Origin: CAZVYN01 sp964631125 | GTDB lineage: Bacteria > Eisenbacteria > RBG-16-71-46 > CAIMUX01 | DNA length: 20,733 bases | Assembly: GCA_964631125.1 (NCBI GenBank) | Contig: CAZVYN010000074.1 | Location: forward strand, 1 to 20,733 | Reading direction: 5' to 3' | In this document: one piece after another, positions 7,163 to 15,408 of the stretch | Layout: each line of letters starts with the position of its first letter | Position numbering within the stretch: the stretch's first letter is position 1 | Program-made: the position numbers and the translations under genes | Notes under the pieces: model-generated | What the model was told of the DNA's origin: nothing | Database searches by the model: none | The model's input: only the letters and a program-made list of their open reading frames with translations

Positions 7163-9661
7163 ATGTCCCATGCATCCGTCGCCCCTCTGCGTCTTTTCCT
7201 TCTTCTTCTCCTCCTCGTCGCCACCGAGAGTCCGAGTAGACCAGCGCTGGCGGGCCACGACGCCGACGGCGAGCAAGCTGCCGCGCTCCCGCATCCGATC
7301 CTCTTCGTGACGCAGGTGCCGATTCCGGCCGACTTCGCCACGGTCGGTTCCGTCTTCGCGAATCATCTCGGCGACATGGGCCGAGTGGGGCGGGGGGGCG
7401 ACCTCTGGATTCTCTATCCGAACGGCGTGCTGAAGAACCTCACCCAAGCGGCCGGCTACGGCGTGAGCGGGTTCCAGGGAGAGCAATCGATCGCGGTGCG
7501 GGAGCCGAGCGTGCACTGGGACGGGACGAAGGCGCTCTTCAGCATGGTCATGGGCTCACCGGTGCAGTACCAGTGGGAGGAGTATCTCTGGCAGATCTAC
7601 GAGATCGAGGGACTCGGGCCGACCGACACGCCGGTCATCACGAAGGTCCCGAATCAACCGGCGGCGTACAACAACGTGAGTCCGTTCTACGGAACCGACG
7701 ATCGAGTGCTGTTCACTTCGGATCGCCCCCGGGACGGACAGGCGCACCTACATCCGCAGCGCGATGAGTATGAATCGACCGATACGATCACCGGACTCTG
7801 GAGCCTCGATCCGGCCAACGGCGACCTGCGACTGCTGAACCATGCGCCGTCGGGCGTCTTCTCACCCTCGGTCGACTCGTTCGGACGGGTCGTGTTCACG
7901 CGGTGGGATCATCTGCAGCGCGACCAGCAGGCGGACGCGGATGAGTACGGCGGATCCAACGGCTCGTTCAACTGGTCCAGCGAAGGCTCCGGCGCGACGG
8001 CGCTCTCGAATCGCCTGGAGGTCTTCCCCGAGCCGCGTCCGACACGGACCGATCTCCTCGAGGGGACCAACCTCGTCGGCCACACCTTCAATCAGTTCTT
8101 CCCCTGGCAGATCAACGAGGACGGCACGGAGGAAGAAACGCTGTCGCACCTCGGACGCCAGGAGATGCTCAGCTATTTCGAGCGGAGCTTCGATGACGAT
8201 CCGAATCTCGACCCCTTCAGCGGCAACTACGACGAGCTGATCCGCAACGTGCTGCAGATGAAGGAGAGCCCGGTCGCGGCCGGAGCCTTCTACGGCGTCG
8301 ACGCGCCCGAGTTCTATACACACGCCTGTGGACAGCTCATCCGCGTGCTCGCGTCGCCGCAAGACAACGCCGATGACCTGGCGTTCGAGTACATCACGCA
8401 CCGGGAGACGGCGAATTTCACCGGCAATCCGAGTCCGAATCACAGCGGTCTCTATCGCAACCCGGTTCCGCTCGCCGACGGCAGCGTCATCTGCGTGCAC
8501 ACTCCGGAGACTCGGAACGACGAGAACGAAGGGACGCGCGCGGCGCCGATCTCGCGCTATCAACTTCGCCTCAAGCAGACCGTGCCGGTCGGGAACTATT
8601 GGAAGGCTGGCGCGCCGCTCACTCCGGGGATCAGCAAGAGCGTGAGCTACTGGGATCCCGATGTCCTCGTGAGCTACTCCGGCCAACTCTGGGAGCTCGA
8701 TCCGGTTGAGGTGCGTGGGCGGCCGCGTCCCTCCCCTCGAGTCGTGCAACTTCCAGCCATCGAAGCGCAGGTCTTCGCGGAGGAGAACGTCTCCGTGGAA
8801 GACTTCCAGGAGTGGATGCGCGCACGCGGCCTCGCGTTGGTGGTCAGTCGCAATGTCACGGTGCGCGACGACGCGGACCGGCAGCAACCGTTCAATCTGC
8901 GCGTTCCCGGCGGCGCGCAGACGATCGGCGCCCCGGGAAAGATCTATGACGTCGCGTCGCTGCAGTTCTTCCAGGGTGATTTGATCCGCGGATACGGCGG
9001 CGAGAGCGATCCTTCGCCGGGACGACGAGTTCTCGCGCAACCGATGCACGATCCGGCGGTGACCAACCCGCCGAACCCCGGTGGGCCCGCGGGGAGCGTC
9101 GCGATTGCCGCGGACGGTTCGATGGCGGCTTTCGTGCCGGCCCGTCGCGCCATGACTTGGCAGAGCACCGATCCCGACGGCGTCGGTGTGGTGCGCGAGA
9201 GATACTGGGTCACGTTGCAGCCCGGCGAGATCCGCACCTGCCACAACTGTCATGCGCTGAATCGCGACGATCAGGCCGGACACGAGACTCCCACGAATCA
9301 ACCCGAGGCGCTCCGCGAGCTGCTGCAGTACTTCCAAGCAGCGGCGGCGGCCCCGCCGGGAAGTTCCGCGCCGCTGCTCGGGTTGACGCTGCTCGATAAC
9401 TTTCCGAATCCCATTCGCGAGAGCACGGAACTCCGATTGGTCAGCGCCGCGCCCCATGCGAACGCGACGCTCGAGGTCTGGGGCGTCGACGGTCGCGTCC
9501 TGGTCCGCGAGTCGCTCGGACCGCTGCCGGCGGGGCTCTCGCGCGTCACCTGGACGGCGCAGGACGAAGACGGACGAAAGCTCGCCCCCGGCGTCTACTT
9601 CTACCGCGTCGGCGACGGGACTCGAGTCACGGCGCCGAGAAAGATCTCGATCGTGCGGTGA
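7163..9661 (+). CDS. Secreted HzsA-like protein with CxxCH haem motif and C-terminal sorting domain
   Basis: An 832-residue exported protein. A signal peptide (hydrophobic leucine run at residues 11-18, likely cleavage after PALA near 30) is followed by a large region with beta-propeller-like segments such as VLFTSDRPRDG and GRVVFTRWDHLQ. These resemble PD40/Tol-Pal repeats and the proteins annotated as hydrazine synthase alpha-subunit related (HzsA-related). A single c-type haem motif CHNCH sits at C693-H697, near the end of this region. The last ~90 residues start at DNFPNP (about 744) and end with LAPGVYFYRV, a FlgD-Ig/T9SS-type C-terminal sorting domain. A strong GGGAGGT ribosome-binding site supports the ATG. 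One haem motif and no other hydrazine synthase gene argue against hydrazine synthesis; an extracellular or surface redox or binding role is inferred. A hairpin at 9683-9713 closes the transcript. Confidence 0.8.
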   Translation: MSHASVAPLRLFLLLLLLVATESPSRPALAGHDADGEQAAALPHPILFVTQVPIPADFATVGSVFANHLGDMGRVGRGGDLWILYPNGVLKNLTQAAGYGVSGFQGEQSIAVREPSVHWDGTKALFSMVMGSPVQYQWEEYLWQIYEIEGLGPTDTPVITKVPNQPAAYNNVSPFYGTDDRVLFTSDRPRDGQAHLHPQRDEYESTDTITGLWSLDPANGDLRLLNHAPSGVFSPSVDSFGRVVFTRWDHLQRDQQADADEYGGSNGSFNWSSEGSGATALSNRLEVFPEPRPTRTDLLEGTNLVGHTFNQFFPWQINEDGTEEETLSHLGRQEMLSYFERSFDDDPNLDPFSGNYDELIRNVLQMKESPVAAGAFYGVDAPEFYTHACGQLIRVLASPQDNADDLAFEYITHRETANFTGNPSPNHSGLYRNPVPLADGSVICVHTPETRNDENEGTRAAPISRYQLRLKQTVPVGNYWKAGAPLTPGISKSVSYWDPDVLVSYSGQLWELDPVEVRGRPRPSPRVVQLPAIEAQVFAEENVSVEDFQEWMRARGLALVVSRNVTVRDDADRQQPFNLRVPGGAQTIGAPGKIYDVASLQFFQGDLIRGYGGESDPSPGRRVLAQPMHDPAVTNPPNPGGPAGSVAIAADGSMAAFVPARRAMTWQSTDPDGVGVVRERYWVTLQPGEIRTCHNCHALNRDDQAGHETPTNQPEALRELLQYFQAAAAAPPGSSAPLLGLTLLDNFPNPIRESTELRLVSAAPHANATLEVWGVDGRVLVRESLGPLPAGLSRVTWTAQDEDGRKLAPGVYFYRVGDGTRVTAPRKISIVR

Positions 9662-9682
9662 CAGCGCTCTGAGTTCGAGTGT

Positions 9683-9713
9683 GGGGCGCGGCCACTCTCG
9701 CTGGCCGCGCCCC
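9683..9713 (+). terminator. Perfect 12-bp GC-rich hairpin after the HzsA-like gene
   Basis: GGGGCGCGGCCA (9683-9694) and TGGCCGCGCCCC (9702-9713) pair perfectly around a 7-nt loop, 21 nt after the stop codon. No U-tract follows, as is common for terminator-like hairpins in GC-rich genomes. It separates the HzsA-like gene from the kinase gene. The stem is certain; the terminator role is inferred. Confidence 0.6.
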
Positions 9714-9750
9714 GTCCGCTCTGCGCCGTCGGCAGCGGGCGAGGCGGACC

Positions 9751-9768
9751 AGTCTCGAGGCGGAGACT
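9751..9768. promoter_or_regulatory. Small dyad upstream of the kinase gene
   Basis: AGTCTC (9751-9756) and GAGACT (9763-9768) form a 6-bp inverted repeat with a 6-nt spacer, about 90 nt before the kinase start, in a leader where I find no clear promoter hexamers. It could be an operator half-site pair. A dyad this short can also occur by chance in GC-rich DNA, so confidence is low. Confidence 0.2.
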
Positions 9769-9854
9769 CCGTCGTTGCGCAAATGCCCCGAGGGGTCGCA
9801 CTGTCGCCCGCGGCGGATCGCGTTTGCCTTTTCCGACTCGAACCAGTGGACAGG

Positions 9855-12800
9855 ATGGATCGACGCATGGCGGCTGGAGACGGGGCCACTCCACCCGAAA
9901 CGATCGGACCGTACGAGGTCCTCGAGGAACTCGGCCGAGGCGGGATGGGTGTCGTCTATGCGGGACGAGATCCGCGCCTGGGCCGGCGCGTGGCGATCAA
10001 GGTCGTCTCGGAGAGGCTCTCCCGGAATGTCGAGTGGAGCGCGCGTTTCCAACGGGAAGCGCGCCTCCTCGCTTCCCTCAACCATCCCAACATCGCGACG
10101 ATCCACAGCCTGGAGCGAGATGGCGAGGTCGAGTTCCTCACGATGGAGCTCATCGAGGGACGACGGCTCGGCGAGGTGATCGCGAGCGACTCGCTCTCGC
10201 TGGCCGATGCGCTCGCCATCGGCCGGCAGATCGCGCGGGGGCTCGAAGCGGCGCACCAAGCTGGCGTCATCCACCGGGATCTCAAACCGCCGAACGTCAT
10301 GGTCACGTCGGAGCTGCATGTGAAGCTCCTCGACTTCGGATTGGCGACGAGCGCGGCGGATCTCGTCGCTATCCCGGACTCGCCCGGCGAGCCATCGCCG
10401 CGGCTAGGGGATCGGCGCCATGGGCGGATCGACGATGTTGACGCGACGATCCAGCTCGAGCTGGGGCGCTCGGATTCTCCGTCTTCACGCGCTTCGAGTG
10501 TGAGCACCGGCGCGGGCACTCCCGGTTACATGAGTCCCGAACAGATTCGAGGAGAGGATCTCGACCCACGCAGCGACATCTGGGCGTTCGGTTGCGTCCT
10601 CTTCGAGTTGCTCGCCGGAACCCGCGCCTTCGACGGCGCGACGCCGCTCGAGCGAGTTCGATCGTCGCTGAAGCTCGTCCCGAACCTGGCGGCGTTGCCC
10701 GCGAGCACCCCCGATTCGGTGAAGCAGCTGCTTCATTCCTGTCTCCAGCTCGACCGGCACGCCAGGCTACAGAGCGCGCGGGAGGCGCGAGAGATCCTCG
10801 AACACGCTCTCGCGCGACGTTCCTGGGAGGCGAGCGGCGAAGGCGCCGGCGACTCGGGGGCGCGAGGCTCCGCCCATCCGAACAACCTCCCCTCGGCCCT
10901 GACTCCGTTCGTCGGGAGGTCGCGCGACCTCGTTCGATTGCGCGCGCTCCTCGGCGAGAGTCGATTGCTCACGCTGACGGGGGTCGGAGGGGGTGGAAAG
11001 ACGCGCGCGGCGATCCGAGTGGCGGAGGAGTCGCTCGAAGAGTTTCCGGACGGTGTCTGGTTCGTCGAACTGGCGCCCGTGGAGGAGTCCACCCACGTGG
11101 TCGCCGCGGTGGGTCGGACGCTCGGCCTTTCCGATACGCCGGGAGGTTCGATGGCGGAGGCGATCGTGGCCCATCTGGCGTCGCGTCAGCTCTTGTTGAT
11201 CTTGGATAACTGTGAACATGTGATCGAGGCGGTGGCGGAGCTGATTCGCGCGATCCTCTCGGTGAACTCGCGAGCCAAGGTGCTGATCACGAGTCGGGAG
11301 ACTCTCGGTCTGGCGGGCGAGACCGTCTTCCAGCTCCCGCCGCTGCAGGTGTCCGTGGAGGACCAAGGCGGTGTCGAGGCGCTGCTCGGCGCCGAGGCGA
11401 TCGAGCTATTCGCCCAGCGAGCGGCGCAGTCGCTGCCTGGGTTCGCGGTCTCGGCGGCGAATGGGAGGAAGGTGGCCGAGATCTGCGAGCGTCTCGACGG
11501 AATCCCTCTCGCCATCGAACTGGCCGCCGCCCGGGTGCGCTCTCTCTCCTTGGAGGAGATCTCGCGGCGACTCGACGACCGCTTCAGGCTCTTACGCAGC
11601 AGCGCTCGTGCGACGCTCGGGCGCCATCAGACGCTGGAAGCGCTCATCGATTGGAGCTACGCGCACCTCACCCCGAATGAGCAGATCCTCCTGCGGCGCC
11701 TGTCGATCTTCCGCGGCGGTTGGACGCTGGAGGCGGCCGAGGCGGTCTGCTCGGATGAGGCGATCGAGTCGTGGGAAGTGCTCGACCTGCTCTCGCGCCT
11801 CATCGACAAGTCGCTCGTCGTCTTCGGCGTCACACGCTACCGGATGCTCGAGACCGTGCGGGAGTTCGGGTCGAGTCGTCGTGCGAGCGCGCCCGATGGC
11901 GGGCAGTTGGAGACGCGCTTTCGTGAATACTTCACCGGGCTGGCCGAGCGGGCGGCAGAGCGGTTGGTCGGGTCCGGACAGGTGGAGTCGTTGGCGCGGG
12001 TCGACGCGGACGTCGCCAACGTGCGGGCCGCCTCCGCAACCGCGGTCGCGTCGCGCAACGCAGAGGCCGCGATCCGCCTCGGACAGCTCATGGTTCGCTA
12101 CTGGTCGATCCGGGGGCAGTTCCGAGAGGGTCGGCAGACACTCGAACGAGCGTTGTCGCTCCCCGGCGCCGACGCGCCGACCTTCGCGCGCGCCATGTGC
12201 CTGAGCGGCCTGGGGATCTGTCTGCAGTTCCTCTGCGAGTTCGACGGCGCGAGGGCGAAGTACGAAGAGGCGATCGAAGTTCTCCGCGCGGCCGGTTTCC
12301 CTCGGCGCGCGGCTGTCCCGCAGTTGAATCTCGGGGGCCTGTATCGAATGCAGGGCGACCTGGATGCCGCCGCCGCCATCCTGGCCGAGTGCCTCGAGAA
12401 TCTGGATGAGTCGGACCACTGGATGATCGCTTCGGCGCACGGCAATCTCGCGGCGGTGGCCTTGACGCAGAGTCGCTATGCCGAGGCGGAAGCTTCGTAC
12501 CGCGTGGCGGTCGGAATGCTGCGGCAGGCCGGCGACCGCGTGCAGGCCACGGTCATGTTGGCGAATTCGGCGGTCGTGGCGATGCTGACTCGCCGGTTCG
12601 AGGACGCTCGCGCCATCTACGAGGAGTGTCTCCCGGTCATCGAGGAGCTGGGTGTGCGGACCTGGGCGCCGATGGTCCACTCCAACTACGGTATCGCCCT
12701 GCTGGAGCTGGGCGAGTTCTCGGGGGCGCGGGCGGCCTTCGCTCGAGGGATCCGCCTCGCACATGAACTCGAGATCATGGATGTCGTCGCCTCGTCGCTG

Positions 12801-13043
12801 GAGGGATTCGCGCAGCTCGCGGAACGCCTTGGCGACGCGCCGCGATCGGTCCGCCTCCTCGCCGCCGCGGAAGCCGTGCGGAGCTCGAGCGCGACGCCCC
12901 GACTTCCACAGGAGGGGTCGGAGTGGGATCTGTATCGCGCGAGAATGAACGAAGCGGTCGGCGCGGAGAGCTTCGCGCGGCTGTACAGCGAAGGGGCCGC
13001 CCTCGGAGTGGCCGGCGGGGTGGCGTTGGCGTTGGCGGAGTGA
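9855..13043 (+). CDS. Ser/Thr protein kinase fused to an NTPase (NB-ARC/STAND-like) and TPR repeats
   Basis: Predicted cytosolic signalling protein of about 1062 residues. An N-terminal Hanks-type kinase spans about 17-315, with LGRGGMGVV, VAIK (K49), HRDLKPPN (D142), DFG (160-162), GTPGYMSPEQ (221-230) and DIWAFG. A roughly 50-residue low-complexity stretch widens the activation segment between DFG and SPE. A STAND/AP-ATPase-like domain starts near FVGR (352), with Walker A GVGGGGKT (376-383), Walker B LLLILDNCEH (446-455) and LITSRE. Tetratricopeptide-like repeats fill the C-terminal third. No transmembrane segment or DNA-binding domain is seen. The ATG at 9855 is preferred; 9867 (MAAGDG) or an upstream ATG at 9783 is possible, as no site has an ideal ribosome-binding site. 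The target is unknown. Nearby genes for haem uptake and export do not prove a link. Confidence 0.9.
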   Translation: MDRRMAAGDGATPPETIGPYEVLEELGRGGMGVVYAGRDPRLGRRVAIKVVSERLSRNVEWSARFQREARLLASLNHPNIATIHSLERDGEVEFLTMELIEGRRLGEVIASDSLSLADALAIGRQIARGLEAAHQAGVIHRDLKPPNVMVTSELHVKLLDFGLATSAADLVAIPDSPGEPSPRLGDRRHGRIDDVDATIQLELGRSDSPSSRASSVSTGAGTPGYMSPEQIRGEDLDPRSDIWAFGCVLFELLAGTRAFDGATPLERVRSSLKLVPNLAALPASTPDSVKQLLHSCLQLDRHARLQSAREAREILEHALARRSWEASGEGAGDSGARGSAHPNNLPSALTPFVGRSRDLVRLRALLGESRLLTLTGVGGGGKTRAAIRVAEESLEEFPDGVWFVELAPVEESTHVVAAVGRTLGLSDTPGGSMAEAIVAHLASRQLLLILDNCEHVIEAVAELIRAILSVNSRAKVLITSRETLGLAGETVFQLPPLQVSVEDQGGVEALLGAEAIELFAQRAAQSLPGFAVSAANGRKVAEICERLDGIPLAIELAAARVRSLSLEEISRRLDDRFRLLRSSARATLGRHQTLEALIDWSYAHLTPNEQILLRRLSIFRGGWTLEAAEAVCSDEAIESWEVLDLLSRLIDKSLVVFGVTRYRMLETVREFGSSRRASAPDGGQLETRFREYFTGLAERAAERLVGSGQVESLARVDADVANVRAASATAVASRNAEAAIRLGQLMVRYWSIRGQFREGRQTLERALSLPGADAPTFARAMCLSGLGICLQFLCEFDGARAKYEEAIEVLRAAGFPRRAAVPQLNLGGLYRMQGDLDAAAAILAECLENLDESDHWMIASAHGNLAAVALTQSRYAEAEASYRVAVGMLRQAGDRVQATVMLANSAVVAMLTRRFEDARAIYEECLPVIEELGVRTWAPMVHSNYGIALLELGEFSGARAAFARGIRLAHELEIMDVVASSLEGFAQLAERLGDAPRSVRLLAAAEAVRSSSATPRLPQEGSEWDLYRARMNEAVGAESFARLYSEGAALGVAGGVALALAE

Positions 13044-13086
13044 GTCTCACGTTCGATTTTTTTATCCGCGCCGGTACGAGAGCGCG

Positions 13087-13115
13087 TTTACCCCGCCGAG
13101 GGATCCGGCTAGAAT
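13087..13115 (+). promoter_or_regulatory. Sigma-70-like promoter for the haem-uptake operon
   Basis: TTTACC (13087-13092, four of six matches to TTGACA) is separated by exactly 17 nt from TAGAAT (13110-13115, five of six matches to TATAAT). A T-run at about 13057-13063 lies upstream and could act as an UP-type element. The expected transcription start, near 13122, is only about 7 nt before the ATG of the TonB receptor gene, so the mRNA would be nearly leaderless. No Fur-type palindrome is apparent. The hexamers are visible; activity is inferred. Confidence 0.5.
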
Positions 13116-13128
13116 CGCCCGCAACAAG

Positions 13129-15363
13129 ATGTATCCGATCCGCCCCGTACCTACGTTCGCGGCAGTCGCCTGGCTCACCTGCCTCGCCTGCCTGACCGGG
13201 ACTGTCCCGGCCACCGCGGCCGAACTCCGACTGCGGCTCCTCAACGCCGAGACCCGGCAGCCGATCTCCGGAGCGGCGGTCCATCTCGTGGCGCCGTTGC
13301 GACTGGAGTTCACCGACCACCAGGGCGCGGTGGCGTTTCCCGAACTGCTCCCCGGCCGTTGTGCGCTCTTCGCGACGCATGTCGGCTTCGTGGCCTCCGA
13401 CACGCTCGAAGTCGAGTTGACCGAATCGATCTCGCTCGATCTCTTGCTGACGCCGACCGCCTGGGTCATCGACCAGGTCGTCGTCACCGGAACCCGCTCC
13501 CCTCATCTCCTCAAGGAGGTTCCGGTTCAGACGGAACTCATCACGAAGCGGGACATCCGGCGGATCGGCGCCACGACGGCGGATGAGGCGCTGGCGGGCG
13601 CCGTCGGCATCGACGTGAGAGCGGATCTTTCCGGCCAGGGCGCCTCACTCCGTGGCATCGACGGAGAGCGAGTTCTCGTCCTGGTCGACGGCGAGCGTGC
13701 GGTGGGACGGGTGCGCGGGTCGATCGACCTGAGTCAGCTCTCCCTCACTCAGGTCGATCGAATCGAGGTCGTCAAGGGGACCGGATCGACGCTCTACGGA
13801 TCGGAGGCGATGGGCGGAGTCATCAACATCATCACCACCGATCCCGAGAAGGCGCCTGCACAGGTCCGACTCTCCGCCGACTACGGCTCCCATGCGAGCC
13901 TCCGTTCGACCGCCGCGCTCTCGCTCCCGCGGCGCGGTCGCTTTGCCGGTGATCTCGGCGCGCAGTTCTCGCGCACCGACGGCTTCGATCTCGATTCGGC
14001 GACGCCGCATACGAATGGGCAGGAGGCGATCACTCGACTGAACCTGGACGGAAAAGGGAGCTTTCGCTTCAATCCGAAGTGGCGCCTGAAAGGCGCGGCG
14101 CGATTCATGGACGAAGGCCGCGACTGGCTCGAGTCGGAACTGCGGGGCGGCTCGACCTTCGTCTACGACGACGAGGAGTCGAACCAGCGGTACGACGGCT
14201 CCACCACCCTCGAGTACAGGTCGGGGGACGAGTACGAGATGAACCTCCGACTCTTCGGCACGTTCTACGACCATCGCTGGAGCAAGTACACGCGGATCGG
14301 CGCGCTCGCGGACAGCTCCGAGACCGAAGACGTCTTCTTGGAGGCCGCTTACTACTCGAACTATGTGATCGGGGACAAGCACGTCGCCACCTACGGATTC
14401 GACGCCACCTACCAAGATCTCTCCTCCACCGAGATCTCCTCGGGGAAGAAGGCGAACCGGGCTTGGGACGGCTACTTCCAGTACGAGTACGCCCCGGTCC
14501 AGACGCTCACCTTCCTACCCGGTGTGCGCTACGAGCACAGTTCCTCGTTCGGAGATCACGTCAACCCGTCGATCAACGCCATGTACATGCCGAGTGTGCA
14601 TTTCAAGCTGCGCGGCTTCGTCGGACGGGGCTACCGGGCCCCCTCCATCAAACAGCAGTACTTCGTCTTCGATCACACCGCGGCCGGATACATCGTCTAC
14701 GGGGGGGACGTCGAGGTCCCCGCGGAGATCGCCAGGGGAAGGGACTTCGGAGAACTCGGGGCCGAGACCTCGATCAACTCCTCCGTCTCCGGCGAGTTCA
14801 GTTACGGGACGATCGGCCGCCACCGGCTGACCTACTTTTACAACCATCTCGACGATCTCATCGACTTCGTCCTCGTCGACCTGACGAACCCGACTTACTG
14901 GCGCGGGATCTACGTCTATCAGAACATCGATCGCGCCTTCACCCGCGGGATCGAATGGGAGTCGCGGATCCGGCTCTGGGAGAGCGCGGAACTTTCCTTC
15001 TCGTATGACTGGTTGAGCTCGCGTGACCTCTCGACGGGTGGGGAACTGCTCGGTCGACCCGAACACACCGGCAAGCTCGTCCTCTCCGCGGACCATCCCT
15101 CTGGCTGGAGCGGAAGCGTCTGGGGCGAAGTCCAGTCGCGGAAGCTCTGGGTCTCGCTGAGCAACACCGGCGAGCAGGAGTCTTCCGCGGAGTGGGCGCC
15201 CGGGCGAGCCGCCTGGAACCTCAGCTTGAATCGAAAGCTGGCGCGCGATCTCTCCGCGCACCTCCGAATGGAGAATCTCTTCGACGAGACGAATGTGACC
15301 TACGGTTACTGGCCCGGTCTCGAGATCACGCTGGGCCTCGGATATCATCGGTCGTTTCCATGA
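13129..15363 (+). CDS. TonB-dependent outer-membrane receptor (HmuR-like)
   Basis: A 744-residue outer-membrane transporter. It has a signal peptide (likely cleavage near residue 31), then a carboxypeptidase regulatory-like/CNA-type beta domain (about 33-110), a plug (about 117-240) starting at VVVTGTRSPH and including GERVLVLVDGERAVGRVRGS, IEVVKGTGSTLYGSEAMGG and VINIIT, and a 22-strand-type barrel ending in LGYHRSFP. The barrel contains GYRAPSIKQQYF followed by a histidine (FDHT). This resembles the YRAP box of haem receptors, but the usual NPNL-type motif after it reads GGDV. The next gene, 45 nt downstream, encodes a HmuY-like lipoprotein, so haem or a haem-protein is the most likely ligand. 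Vitamin B12 or a siderophore is the alternative. The start is supported by the signal peptide; the ribosome-binding site is weak and the leader probably very short. Confidence 0.9.
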   Translation: MYPIRPVPTFAAVAWLTCLACLTGTVPATAAELRLRLLNAETRQPISGAAVHLVAPLRLEFTDHQGAVAFPELLPGRCALFATHVGFVASDTLEVELTESISLDLLLTPTAWVIDQVVVTGTRSPHLLKEVPVQTELITKRDIRRIGATTADEALAGAVGIDVRADLSGQGASLRGIDGERVLVLVDGERAVGRVRGSIDLSQLSLTQVDRIEVVKGTGSTLYGSEAMGGVINIITTDPEKAPAQVRLSADYGSHASLRSTAALSLPRRGRFAGDLGAQFSRTDGFDLDSATPHTNGQEAITRLNLDGKGSFRFNPKWRLKGAARFMDEGRDWLESELRGGSTFVYDDEESNQRYDGSTTLEYRSGDEYEMNLRLFGTFYDHRWSKYTRIGALADSSETEDVFLEAAYYSNYVIGDKHVATYGFDATYQDLSSTEISSGKKANRAWDGYFQYEYAPVQTLTFLPGVRYEHSSSFGDHVNPSINAMYMPSVHFKLRGFVGRGYRAPSIKQQYFVFDHTAAGYIVYGGDVEVPAEIARGRDFGELGAETSINSSVSGEFSYGTIGRHRLTYFYNHLDDLIDFVLVDLTNPTYWRGIYVYQNIDRAFTRGIEWESRIRLWESAELSFSYDWLSSRDLSTGGELLGRPEHTGKLVLSADHPSGWSGSVWGEVQSRKLWVSLSNTGEQESSAEWAPGRAAWNLSLNRKLARDLSAHLRMENLFDETNVTYGYWPGLEITLGLGYHRSFP

Positions 15364-15408
15364 CGCGACGACCCGTCCGCCACGAACTGTCCAAGGAGGG
15401 TTCCTAGC

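Noticed and set aside
7862..9889. 675-codon minus-strand ORF antisense to the HzsA-like gene
   Set aside because: No domain or signal seen; the plus-strand gene has a ribosome-binding site, signal peptide, haem motif and sorting domain.
13044..13070. Intrinsic terminator after the kinase gene
   Set aside because: There is a T-run at about 13057-13063, but only a 5-bp stem with a 1-nt loop precedes it, which cannot form a stable hairpin.
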